Assembly: GCF_021698855.1 (NCBI RefSeq)
Contig: NZ_WWFA01000002.1
Span: 62,001-126,000, forward strand
Length of the DNA: 64,000 nucleotides
Origin: Lactobacillus sp. S2-2
GTDB taxonomy: Bacteria; Bacillota; Bacilli; Lactobacillales; Lactobacillaceae
Direction: 5' to 3'
The translations under genes were made by a program, and so were the position numbers. Each line of letters starts with the position of its first letter. Within the stretch, counting starts at the first letter, position 1. Positions 35,107 to 43,349 of this stretch are shown one piece after another. The notes beneath the pieces are model-generated. The model saw only the letters and a list, made by a program, of their open reading frames with translations. It was not told the origin of the DNA and ran no database searches.

Positions 35107-35850
35107 ATGGCTGTAATTAGTATGAAACAATTGTTAGAAGCTGGTGTACATTTCGGACACCAAACAAGACGCTGGAATCCAAAGATGAAAGAATACATCT
35201 TTACTGAACGTAATGGTATTTACATCATTGATTTACAAAAGACACTAAAATGTGTTGAATCAGCTTACAAATTTACAAAAGAAGTAGCAACTGAAGATGC
35301 TACTGTACTATTCGTTGGTACAAAGAAACAAGCACAAGATGCTGTTGAAGAAGAAGCAAAACGTGCAGGTGTTTACTATGTTAACCATCGTTGGTTAGGT
35401 GGAACTTTAACTAACTGGAAAACAATCCAAAAAAGAATTAAATATTTAAAACATCTTAAAGAAATGGCACAAGATGGTACTTTTGAAAAATTACCTAAAA
35501 AGGAAGTTGCCCTTCTTAAGAAGAAAACTGAAAAATTAGAAAGATTCTTAGGTGGAATTGAAGACATGCCTAAGATTCCAAGTGTTATGTTTATTGTTGA
35601 TCCTCGTAAAGAACAAATTGCTCTTAAAGAAGCTCAAAAACTTAACATTCCAGTAGTTGCTATGGTTGATACAAATACTGATCCAGATGGAATTGATTAC
35701 GTAATTCCATCAAATGATGATGCAATTCGTGCAATTCGTTTAATCACATCAGTAATTGCAAATGCTGTTATTGAAGGTAACCAAGGTGAAGATTCTGTTA
35801 ATGAAGAAACTTTCGAAGAAAAATCTGAAACTACTGAAGAAAATAAATAA
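35107..35850 (+). CDS. rpsB: 30S ribosomal protein S2
   Basis: S2 binds the head-body junction of the 30S subunit. The N-terminal [20 protein letters not shown] and the [14 protein letters not shown] motif are diagnostic. The 247 residues include an acidic C-terminal tail ([16 protein letters not shown]), common in lactobacilli. Codon choice is more biased than in most neighbours, as expected for a highly expressed gene. GGAGG precedes the ATG. An intrinsic-terminator-like hairpin separates it from tsf. Confidence 0.98.
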   Translation: MAVISMKQLLEAGVHFGHQTRRWNPKMKEYIFTERNGIYIIDLQKTLKCVESAYKFTKEVATEDATVLFVGTKKQAQDAVEEEAKRAGVYYVNHRWLGGTLTNWKTIQKRIKYLKHLKEMAQDGTFEKLPKKEVALLKKKTEKLERFLGGIEDMPKIPSVMFIVDPRKEQIALKEAQKLNIPVVAMVDTNTDPDGIDYVIPSNDDAIRAIRLITSVIANAVIEGNQGEDSVNEETFEEKSETTEENK

Positions 35851-35856
35851 TAACTT

Positions 35857-35914
35857 AGGCTGACTCTTAAATTTCTGGACCTATCGGGCCTTGGTTTGAG
35901 AATCAGCCTTTTTT
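35857..35914 (+). terminator. Attenuator-like terminator between rpsB and tsf
   Basis: AGGCTGA pairs with TCAGCCT, and the stem continues inward as TCTTAAA/TTTGAGA and a GC-rich core; six T follow. As tsf has no obvious promoter of its own, this probably lets only part of the transcription through. Confidence 0.82.
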
Positions 35915-35941
35915 AAACAAAAAATAAGGAGGCCATTAATT

Positions 35942-36820
35942 ATGGCAAGTATTACTGCTAAACAAGTTAAAGATTTACGTGATAAAACTAATGCGGGTAT
36001 GATGGATGCTAAAAAAGCTTTAGTTGAAGCTGATGGTGATGAAAAAAGAGCAATCGAAATTTTACGTGAAAAAGGTGTAGCCAAAGCTGCTAAGAAAAGT
36101 GGCCGTGTTGCTGCCGCTGGATTAACTAATTTTAAAATTGATGGAGATAATGCTGCAATTGTTGAAGTTAATGCTGAAACAGATTTCGTTTCAGGAAATG
36201 ATGATTTCAAAAAATTAGTTACATCAGTTACTGATGTTATTGCAAAAGAAGCTCCTAAATCAGTTGACGATGCAATGGCACTTTCTGTTGATGAAGGTAC
36301 TGTACAAGATAAGATTATTAGTACTACACAATCAACTGGTGAAAAAGTTACTTTACGTCGCTTTGAAGTTTTAAAGAATACTGGTAATGATAATTTTGGT
36401 GCATATATTCATAATGGTGGAGAAATAACTGCTTTAGTTCAAGTTGAAGGAGCAGATGAAGCTACTGCTAAAGATGTTGCTATGCATGCAGCTGCGCAAA
36501 ATCCTGAATTCTTAGATCGTAATGATATTCCAAAAGAACGTTTGGAAGAAGAACATTCTAAATTACGAAAAGAAGCATTAGATGAAGGTAAACCTGAAAA
36601 AATCGTTGATAAAATGGTTGAAGGTCGTTTAAATAAATTCTTAGCTGGTATTTGTTTAGCTGACCAACCATTTGTTAAAGATCCAGATCAAACTGTTCAA
36701 CAATTTGTTGAAAGCAAAGGTGGAAAACTTAAAACTTTTGTTAGATATGAAGTTGGAGAAGGTATCGAAAAAGAAGAACAAAACTTTGCTGATGAAGTAA
36801 ATTCACAAATTAATAAATAA
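35942..36820 (+). CDS. tsf: Elongation factor Ts
   Basis: EF-Ts is the guanine-nucleotide exchange factor of EF-Tu. The N-terminal UBA-like domain contains VKDLRDKTNAGMMDAKKAL, and VEVNAETDFVSGNDDF is the EF-Tu contact region with the conserved TDFV. Length 292 is standard. It follows rpsB beyond the attenuator hairpin, the near-universal rpsB-tsf pairing, and is preceded by AAGGAGG. Confidence 0.98.
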   Translation: MASITAKQVKDLRDKTNAGMMDAKKALVEADGDEKRAIEILREKGVAKAAKKSGRVAAAGLTNFKIDGDNAAIVEVNAETDFVSGNDDFKKLVTSVTDVIAKEAPKSVDDAMALSVDEGTVQDKIISTTQSTGEKVTLRRFEVLKNTGNDNFGAYIHNGGEITALVQVEGADEATAKDVAMHAAAQNPEFLDRNDIPKERLEEEHSKLRKEALDEGKPEKIVDKMVEGRLNKFLAGICLADQPFVKDPDQTVQQFVESKGGKLKTFVRYEVGEGIEKEEQNFADEVNSQINK

Positions 36821-36822
36821 TT

Positions 36823-36852
36823 AAAAGCTGTATCTTTGGATACAGCTTTTTT
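36823..36852 (+). terminator. Terminator of tsf
   Basis: AAAAGCTGTATC and GATACAGCTTTT make a 12-bp stem with a TTTG loop, followed by further T. Confidence 0.88.
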
Positions 36853-36939
36853 GTATCAAATCTTGATATGTTACTATTTATTGATTTTTTTTTATGTTAG
36901 AATGTAATATAGTTTATTATTGCTATAGGGGGAAATTTG

Positions 36940-37662
36940 ATGTCGGATTTAAAGTATAAGCGAATTGTATTAAAACTAAGTGGTGAAGCACTAGCCGGTG
37001 ATAAAGGTTATGGAATTAATCCTCCAACTATTAAAACAATTGCAGAAGAAATTAGAGATATTCATAAATTAGGAATTCAAATTGCAATCGTTGTCGGTGG
37101 TGGTAACACATGGCGTGGTGAAGCAGGTGCTGAAATGGGAATGGAAAGAGCACAAGCTGATTATATTGGTATGTTAGCAACTATTATGAATAGTTTAGCT
37201 TTACAAGATATTCTTGAATCTAACGATGTTCCTACTAGAGTACAAACTTCAATTGAAATGAGACAAATTGCTGAACCTTATATTCGTAGAAAAGCAGTTA
37301 GACATCTTGAAAAAGGTCGAGTAGTTATATTTGCTGGTGGTACAGGTAATCCATACTTTTCAACGGATACTACATCAGTTCTAAGAGCTGCAGAAATTGA
37401 TGCTGATGCTATTTTAATGGCTAAAAATGGTGTTGATGGTATTTATTCATCAGATCCAAATACAGATGAAAATGCACATAAATTTGACGAATTAACACAA
37501 ATGGATATTATAAATAAAGGATTGAATGTAATGGATACAACTGCTAGTTCATTATCAATGGATAATGATATTCCTTTAGTTGTATTTAATTTAAATAAAG
37601 AAGGAAATATTGAAAAAGTTGTTAAGGGTGAAAACATTGGAACAACAGTAAGGGGTAAATAA
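36940..37662 (+). CDS. pyrH: Uridylate kinase
   Basis: PyrH phosphorylates UMP to UDP, connecting the pyrF product with nucleotide pools. It belongs to the amino-acid kinase fold: [11 protein letters not shown] at the N-terminus, [13 protein letters not shown] near 49-61, and [14 protein letters not shown] in the middle. A TTG at 36937 directly precedes the ATG at 36940; the ATG is better spaced from TAGGGGG and gives 240 residues. It is followed by frr after 2 nt. Confidence 0.96.
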   Translation: MSDLKYKRIVLKLSGEALAGDKGYGINPPTIKTIAEEIRDIHKLGIQIAIVVGGGNTWRGEAGAEMGMERAQADYIGMLATIMNSLALQDILESNDVPTRVQTSIEMRQIAEPYIRRKAVRHLEKGRVVIFAGGTGNPYFSTDTTSVLRAAEIDADAILMAKNGVDGIYSSDPNTDENAHKFDELTQMDIINKGLNVMDTTASSLSMDNDIPLVVFNLNKEGNIEKVVKGENIGTTVRGK

Positions 37663-37664
37663 AA

Positions 37665-38228
37665 ATGGTTAATGCAAATGAGATTATTGATAATGCTAAA
37701 TCAAAAATGAAAAAAACAGAAGATTCTTTACATCAAGAATTAGGAACAATTAGAGCAGGTAGAGCAAACGCAAGTTTATTAAATCCTGTTTTAGTAGAAT
37801 ACTATGGTGCACAAGTACCTTTAAACCAAGTTGCATCAATTTCAATTCCAGAAGCAAGAATGATTTTAGTATCTCCTTATGATGTAAGTGCTTTGAGTGC
37901 AATTGAACGAGGTATTCAAGAAGCTGATTTAGGAATTAATCCGATGAATGATGGAGAAGCAGTTAGAATTGTAATACCTCAATTAACTGAAGAACGTCGA
38001 AAAGAATTAGCTAAAAAAGTAAAATCGGTTGGTGAAGATACAAAAATTGCCACTAGAAATGTTCGTCGTGATGCAATGGAAGCTGCCAAAAAAGGTAATA
38101 AAAATGATGATTTTACTGATGATGAACTTCATGGATTAGAAGATGATATTCAAAAGTTAACAGATAAATCTATTAAAGTAATTGATGAAATTGTATCTGA
38201 AAAAGATAAAGAAATTATGAATGGTTAA
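37665..38228 (+). CDS. frr: Ribosome recycling factor
   Basis: RRF, with EF-G, splits the post-termination ribosome. The 187-residue sequence has the classic ELGTIRAGRANASLL (about 25-39) and the C-terminal helix-bundle motif ERRKELAKKVKSVGEDTKIA. It starts 2 nt after pyrH, the usual pyrH-frr pair, with AAGGGGT as ribosome site. Confidence 0.97.
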   Translation: MVNANEIIDNAKSKMKKTEDSLHQELGTIRAGRANASLLNPVLVEYYGAQVPLNQVASISIPEARMILVSPYDVSALSAIERGIQEADLGINPMNDGEAVRIVIPQLTEERRKELAKKVKSVGEDTKIATRNVRRDAMEAAKKGNKNDDFTDDELHGLEDDIQKLTDKSIKVIDEIVSEKDKEIMNG

Positions 38229-38260
38229 TTTTTAAGATTCACTAGAAAGGGATTTTTTTT

Positions 38261-38668
38261 ATGACTGAAACAGAAAATAATGAAATAACACCAGGAACAC
38301 CAGAATTTGATCAAATGGTTTTTAAATTAACCAAAGATGTTAATGAAAGTACAATTCCTTCGTTAAATTATAATGGGAATCAATTACAAGAATTGCAAGA
38401 TGGAATGTTTGTAATGCCAGCATATATTGGTGAAGAATTCAATTTATTCTTTATTGTTTCTCAATTAGTAGAAGATGATTGGATAATGGCTTTTGCAAAT
38501 GCTACCATTGAAAATGAAAATGAAGTTACTGATCTTTCAGAACCTATGACAACTGGTAAGGGATTAAATTTATTAGGTCAACAAAGTCCTGATGATGCAA
38601 ATAAATTATTAAAATACTTTAATACTTTAGTTGATGTTAATCGTGGTGAATGGAGATTAGTTGAGTAA
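38261..38668 (+). CDS. Hypothetical acidic protein, 135 aa
   Basis: I do not recognise this protein. It is acidic, soluble and without signal peptide or membrane helix. An unstructured start (TETENNEITPGTPEFDQM) precedes a domain with NGNQLQELQDGMFVMPAYIG and WIMAFANATIENENE, and it ends with RGEWRLVE. It is inserted between frr and uppS, which are adjacent in many Firmicutes, and is followed by a perfect 17-bp hairpin. AGAAAGGG lies before the ATG. Base use matches the neighbours, so recent transfer is not indicated. Confidence 0.7.
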   Translation: MTETENNEITPGTPEFDQMVFKLTKDVNESTIPSLNYNGNQLQELQDGMFVMPAYIGEEFNLFFIVSQLVEDDWIMAFANATIENENEVTDLSEPMTTGKGLNLLGQQSPDDANKLLKYFNTLVDVNRGEWRLVE

Positions 38669-38682
38669 TTAATTTAATCATA

Positions 38683-38722
38683 AGAAATAAAGGATGAGTT
38701 TTTACTCATCCTTTATTTCTGT
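38683..38722 (+). terminator. Perfect 17-bp hairpin before uppS
   Basis: Arms 38683-38699 and 38704-38720 match perfectly around a TTTT loop. No long T-run follows; instead a TATAAT (38722-38727) comes directly after, so this may end one unit and start the next. Confidence 0.7.
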
Positions 38723-38748
38723 ATAATAGTATTGTCTGGAGTGATTTT

Positions 38749-39489
38749 ATGAATAAAACCCAAATAGATATGAATAAAATACCAAATCATGTTGCAATAA
38801 TTATGGATGGAAATGGTAGATGGGCCAAAAGTAAATTTATGCCAAGAATTGCTGGACATAAACAAGGAATGGAAAATGTTAAAAATATAACTGAAATAGC
38901 AAGTGATTTAGGTGTGAAAATTTTAACATTGTATGCATTTTCAACAGAAAATTGGAAAAGGCCTGAAAAAGAAGTAAAATATTTAATGAGTTTACCAACT
39001 AAATTTTTTAATGAATTTGTTCCTAATCTAATAAAAAATAATGTTAAAGTACAAACTATAGGTGATATTGCATCTTTACCTATTAAAACAAAAGATGCAG
39101 TTAATCAAGCAATTGAAGATACAAAAGAATGTGATGGAATGGTTTTAAATTTTGCTTTAAATTATGGTAGTCGTAGTGAAATTGTTAAAGCTACAAAAGG
39201 AATCGTTCAGTCAATTAGTTCTGGAGAATTAGAGTCAGAAGATATAAATGAAGATACTTTTTCAAAGTATCTAACAACTAGCAAATTTAATGATTTTGCT
39301 GATCCTGATTTACTAATTAGAACTAGTGGAGAAAAAAGATTATCTAATTTTATGCTATGGCAAGTAGCATATAGTGAATTTTTATTTTTTGATAAAATGT
39401 GGCCTGATGTTACAAAAGATGATTTTAAAGATATGATTATTACATATCAAAATAGGCATCGTAGATTTGGCGGATTAAATAATAAGTGA
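38749..39489 (+). CDS. uppS: Isoprenyl transferase (undecaprenyl diphosphate synthase)
   Basis: UppS extends farnesyl diphosphate to C55 undecaprenyl diphosphate, the carrier for peptidoglycan and teichoic acid precursors. The catalytic aspartate is in IIMDGNGRWAK (about 18-28), with TLYAFSTENWKRP and the C-terminal DLLIRTSGEKRLSNFMLWQ. The 246-residue length is normal. It begins the conserved block uppS-cdsA-rseP-proS-polC. Confidence 0.97.
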   Translation: MNKTQIDMNKIPNHVAIIMDGNGRWAKSKFMPRIAGHKQGMENVKNITEIASDLGVKILTLYAFSTENWKRPEKEVKYLMSLPTKFFNEFVPNLIKNNVKVQTIGDIASLPIKTKDAVNQAIEDTKECDGMVLNFALNYGSRSEIVKATKGIVQSISSGELESEDINEDTFSKYLTTSKFNDFADPDLLIRTSGEKRLSNFMLWQVAYSEFLFFDKMWPDVTKDDFKDMIITYQNRHRRFGGLNNK

Positions 39490-39499
39490 GGTTTTAATT

Positions 39500-40279
39500 A
39501 TGAAGCAAAGAATTTTAACAGCTATAATTGCATTAATAATATTTATCCCACTAGTTGTTGCTGGTGGAGTGTGGATTCAAGTTACAGGAATTGCATTGGG
39601 ATTGATTGCTTTTGCAGAGATATTAATTATGAAAAAAAGAATGATTTTATCTATGGAAGCTTTAATATCTTATGTAGGAGTTATTTTATTAATTGCTCCT
39701 AATAATTGGTTACCTAGTAATACTAATGTAACCTTTACATTATACTTAATAGTAATTTTATTATTACTTAGATCGGTATTCTCAAAAAATCATGTAAGCT
39801 TTGATGATATTGGAACAATGGTATTAGGAATTATGTATGTTGGATATGGATTTCACTATTTTATTTCTGCAAGAACAGTTGGATTAGATATTCTATTTTA
39901 TGCTCTATTAATTGTTTGGATTACTGACAGTGGGGCATACTTTTTTGGAAGACAATTTGGGAAACACAAATTAGCTCCTTCAATTAGTCCTAATAAGACT
40001 TGGGAAGGTTCAATTGGAGGATCATTATTTGCTACAATAATTTGCGTTATTTATATTAGTTTCTTTCCAATCCCAGGATATTCATTAGTAACTATGATTA
40101 TTATTACTTTAATATTATCAATATTTGGACAAATTGGAGATCTAGTTGAATCATCAATTAAAAGATTTTACGGAGTTAAAGATTCAGGTAAAATTTTACC
40201 AGGTCATGGTGGAATTTTAGATAGATTTGATAGTTTATTATTTGTTTTACCTTTATTACATTTATTTCAAATTATTTAG
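39500..40279 (+). CDS. cdsA: Phosphatidate cytidylyltransferase
   Basis: CdsA makes CDP-diacylglycerol from phosphatidic acid and CTP for phospholipid synthesis in the membrane. It has about seven or eight membrane helices, and the C-terminal signature GDLVESSIKRFYGVKDSGK with HGGILDRFDS is diagnostic. It follows uppS by 10 nt. Confidence 0.96.
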   Translation: MKQRILTAIIALIIFIPLVVAGGVWIQVTGIALGLIAFAEILIMKKRMILSMEALISYVGVILLIAPNNWLPSNTNVTFTLYLIVILLLLRSVFSKNHVSFDDIGTMVLGIMYVGYGFHYFISARTVGLDILFYALLIVWITDSGAYFFGRQFGKHKLAPSISPNKTWEGSIGGSLFATIICVIYISFFPIPGYSLVTMIIITLILSIFGQIGDLVESSIKRFYGVKDSGKILPGHGGILDRFDSLLFVLPLLHLFQII

Positions 40280-40297
40280 AAAGGAGATATCTAGTTT

Positions 40298-41572
40298 ATG
40301 TTGACTACAATTATTAGTTTTATCATTGTTTTTGGTATTTTAGTTTTTGTTCATGAATTTGGACATTTTATTGTTGCTAAAAAATCAGGAATAATGGTTA
40401 AAGAATTTTCAATTGGAATGGGACCTAAATTATTTTATTATCGTCGAAATCATACTACATATGTTATTCGTATTTTACCATTAGGTGGATATGTAAGAAT
40501 GGCTGGAAGCATGGATGATGAGGATGAAGATATACAAGCTGGAACAAATGCCAGTTTACAACTTAATGAAAATAATGTTGTAAGTTCAATTGATCTTTCC
40601 AATAAAAATCAATTATTTCAAGGAATACCTTTTCAAATTACTAAAACAGATTTAGTTAATGAATTATGGATTGAAGGCTATGAAAATGGTAATGAAGAAG
40701 AATTAAAAAGATACTCCGTTGATCATGATGCCACAATTGTTCAAGAAGATGGAATTGAAGTTCAAATAGCCCCTTCAGATGTCCAATTTCAAAATGCTAA
40801 ATTATATAAAAGATTTTTAACAAATGTTGCAGGTGTGTTCAATAATGTATTGTTAGCAATAGTTGCATTTATGATTTTAGCTTTTCTTCAAGGAGGAGTT
40901 AGCACTAACTCTAATCAAGTTGAATTGACTCAAGGTCAATCTGTTGCTCGAGATGCTGGAATTGAAAATAATGATAAAATTATTTCAGTAAATGATAATA
41001 AAACTAATGATTGGAATTCACTTGCAAAAAATATCCAAAATAATCCATCTAAAAAAACTAATTTAGTAATAGAGAGAAACAATCAAAAAATTAAGGTAAC
41101 TCTTACTCCTAAAAGTGTTAAAAATCAAGACAAAAAAGTTGGAGTTATTGGAGTAACTTCTAAATTAGATAAAAGTTTATCGGCTAAATTATTATCTGGT
41201 TTTAGTCAAACAGGTGATATGGCAAAAAGAATTGGTGTAGCACTTAAAAATATGGTTTCTAAGCATTTTTCACTTAATGATTTAGGTGGACCAGTAGCTA
41301 TCTTTGCATCAACTTCTGAAGCTTCAAAATCAGGATTGAATGGTATTATTTATCTATTAGGATTTTTATCAATTAACTTAGCTATTATTAACCTTTTACC
41401 AATTCCTGGATTAGATGGAGGAAAAGTTTTACTTAATATTATTGAAATGATTAGAAGAAAACCAGTTTCAGAAAAAGTTGAATTAATTATTACTGCAATT
41501 GGATTTGTTATTTTAATAACTTTAATGGTTTTAGTTACTGGAAATGATTTATTTAGATATTTCATTAAATAA
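40298..41572 (+). CDS. rseP: RIP metalloprotease RseP (RasP/Eep family)
   Basis: This site-2 protease cleaves membrane-spanning anti-sigma factors and, in lactic acid bacteria, trims lipoprotein signal peptides to release peptide pheromones. The zinc motif is VHEFGHF (H19, E20, H23), the C-terminal metal ligand is in NLLPIPGLDGGK, and a PDZ domain lies near 205-275 (QSVARDAGIENNDKIISV). Four membrane segments are seen. AAGGAG precedes the ATG. Confidence 0.96.
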   Translation: MLTTIISFIIVFGILVFVHEFGHFIVAKKSGIMVKEFSIGMGPKLFYYRRNHTTYVIRILPLGGYVRMAGSMDDEDEDIQAGTNASLQLNENNVVSSIDLSNKNQLFQGIPFQITKTDLVNELWIEGYENGNEEELKRYSVDHDATIVQEDGIEVQIAPSDVQFQNAKLYKRFLTNVAGVFNNVLLAIVAFMILAFLQGGVSTNSNQVELTQGQSVARDAGIENNDKIISVNDNKTNDWNSLAKNIQNNPSKKTNLVIERNNQKIKVTLTPKSVKNQDKKVGVIGVTSKLDKSLSAKLLSGFSQTGDMAKRIGVALKNMVSKHFSLNDLGGPVAIFASTSEASKSGLNGIIYLLGFLSINLAIINLLPIPGLDGGKVLLNIIEMIRRKPVSEKVELIITAIGFVILITLMVLVTGNDLFRYFIK

Positions 41573-41594
41573 ACTTGAATAGGAGAACTTTTAA

Positions 41595-43304
41595 ATGAAA
41601 CAATCAAAGCTTTTAATACCAACTTTAAAGCAAGACCCATCAGATGCTGAAGCAATTAGTCATCAAATGCTTCTTAGAGCAGGATATATAAGACAAATTT
41701 CGGCAGGAATGTATTCTTATTTACCATTAGCTTATCGTGTTATTAAGAATATTGAAGATATTATTTCTGAAGAAATGGATAAAATCGATGCAGCAGAAAT
41801 GTTAATGCCTGCAGTATTACCAGCTCAATTGTGGAAAGATTCTGGAAGATATGAAACTTATGGACCAGAATTATTTAAATTTAAAAATCGTCATGATACA
41901 GATTTTATTTTAGGACCTACACACGAAGAGACTTTTACTGAATTAATTAAGGATAATGTTAAATCATATAAAAAATTACCTTTAACTCTATATCAAATCC
42001 AAGCTAAATATCGTGATGAAAATCGACCACGTTATGGATTGTTAAGAGGAAGGGAATTTATTATGTTAGATGCTTATTCTTTTTCTTCTGATGATGAAAG
42101 TTTAGACGAAATATATCGTAATATGGAAAGTGCTTTTCAAAATATATTCAATCGTATCGGATTAGATTATCGAACAATTATTGGTGATAGTGGTTCTATG
42201 GGGGGATCTGATTCAAAAGAATTTTCCGCTCCAGCAGTTGTTGGTGAAGATACAATTGTATATTCTGATGATAGTGATTATGCTGCTAATATCGAGATGG
42301 CAACTAATACTCATATTAATAAAGTTCCACATGTTGATGAGGAAGAACTAACTTTAATTGACACTCCTAAATGCAAGACGGTTGAAGATGTTAGTAAATT
42401 ATTAGAAATAGAATCTAGTCAAATCTTTAAGAGTTTAGTATATATGATTGATCAAAAGCCGGTAATGGTAATAGTACGTGGTGATCAACAAGTTAATGAA
42501 ATTAAAATAAAAAATTATTTTAATGCTGATGAGGTTAATCTAGCAACTGCAGAAGAAGTAAGAAAAATTATTGGAGCAGAATTTGGATCAATTGGACCAA
42601 TCTCAGTTTCTGATGAAGTTAAAATTATTGCAGATGAATATATTAAAGAAATTGCAAACGGATTTGCTGGTGCTAATGATACAGGTAAACATTATAAAAA
42701 TGTTAATCAAAAAAGAGATTTCAGAGTTGACGATTTCGGTGATTTTCATTTAGTTCAAGAAGGAGATGTTTCTCCTGATGGTAGTGGAATATTAAAATTT
42801 ACTCGAGGAATTGAAATTGGACATATCTTTAAGTTAGGAACTCGCTATTCTGAATCATTAAAAGCAAATATTTTAGATGAAAATGGACGAGAAAAACCTA
42901 TTATCATGGGATCTTATGGAATTGGGGTTAGTCGATTATTATCAGCTATTGCAGAACAAAATGCTGATGAAAATGGATTGGTTTGGCCAAAATCTATTAG
43001 TCCATTTGATGTACATGTTATTCCAGCAAATGCTAAGAATGATGTACAAATGGAATTAGCAAATAAAATTTATCAAGATTTAACTAATTCAGGATTTAAA
43101 GTATTATTTGATGATCGAAAAGAGCGTACAGGAGTTAAATTTGCCGATTCAGATTTAATTGGATTACCAATTAGAATTACAGTTGGTAAAAAAGCTGAAG
43201 AAAAAATTGTTGAAGTAAAAATGAGAGCAAGTGGTGAAACAATTGAAGCAAAAGAAAATGAAATTGAAAACACGCTTCATATACTTTCACAAAATAATAA
43301 CTAA
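41595..43304 (+). CDS. proS: Prolyl-tRNA synthetase
   Basis: This class II synthetase is of the bacterial type with an inserted cis-editing domain. Motif 2 is in YRDENRPRYGLLRGREF (about 138-154) and motif 3 in GSYGIGVSRLLSAIAEQ. The editing domain of the YbaK type spans about 230-400 (MVIVRGDQQVNEIKI). The anticodon-binding domain closes the 569 residues. No T-box is visible in the short 22-nt gap behind rseP, so it depends on the operon. Confidence 0.97.
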   Translation: MKQSKLLIPTLKQDPSDAEAISHQMLLRAGYIRQISAGMYSYLPLAYRVIKNIEDIISEEMDKIDAAEMLMPAVLPAQLWKDSGRYETYGPELFKFKNRHDTDFILGPTHEETFTELIKDNVKSYKKLPLTLYQIQAKYRDENRPRYGLLRGREFIMLDAYSFSSDDESLDEIYRNMESAFQNIFNRIGLDYRTIIGDSGSMGGSDSKEFSAPAVVGEDTIVYSDDSDYAANIEMATNTHINKVPHVDEEELTLIDTPKCKTVEDVSKLLEIESSQIFKSLVYMIDQKPVMVIVRGDQQVNEIKIKNYFNADEVNLATAEEVRKIIGAEFGSIGPISVSDEVKIIADEYIKEIANGFAGANDTGKHYKNVNQKRDFRVDDFGDFHLVQEGDVSPDGSGILKFTRGIEIGHIFKLGTRYSESLKANILDENGREKPIIMGSYGIGVSRLLSAIAEQNADENGLVWPKSISPFDVHVIPANAKNDVQMELANKIYQDLTNSGFKVLFDDRKERTGVKFADSDLIGLPIRITVGKKAEEKIVEVKMRASGETIEAKENEIENTLHILSQNNN

Positions 43305-43333
43305 AAGACCAGTTTTGCTGGTCTTTTAGTTAT
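43301..43333 (+). terminator. Hairpin between proS and polC
   Basis: A perfect 12-bp stem CTAAAAGACCAG/CTGGTCTTTTAG with loop TTTTG starts at the proS stop. The T-run lies inside the 3' arm, so termination may be partial. Confidence 0.7.
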
Positions 43334-43349
43334 TGAGGGAGGAAATAAA

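Noticed and set aside
41573-41594. T-box leader for proS
   Set aside because: Only 22 nt separate rseP and proS; no T-box sequence or specifier loop can fit.
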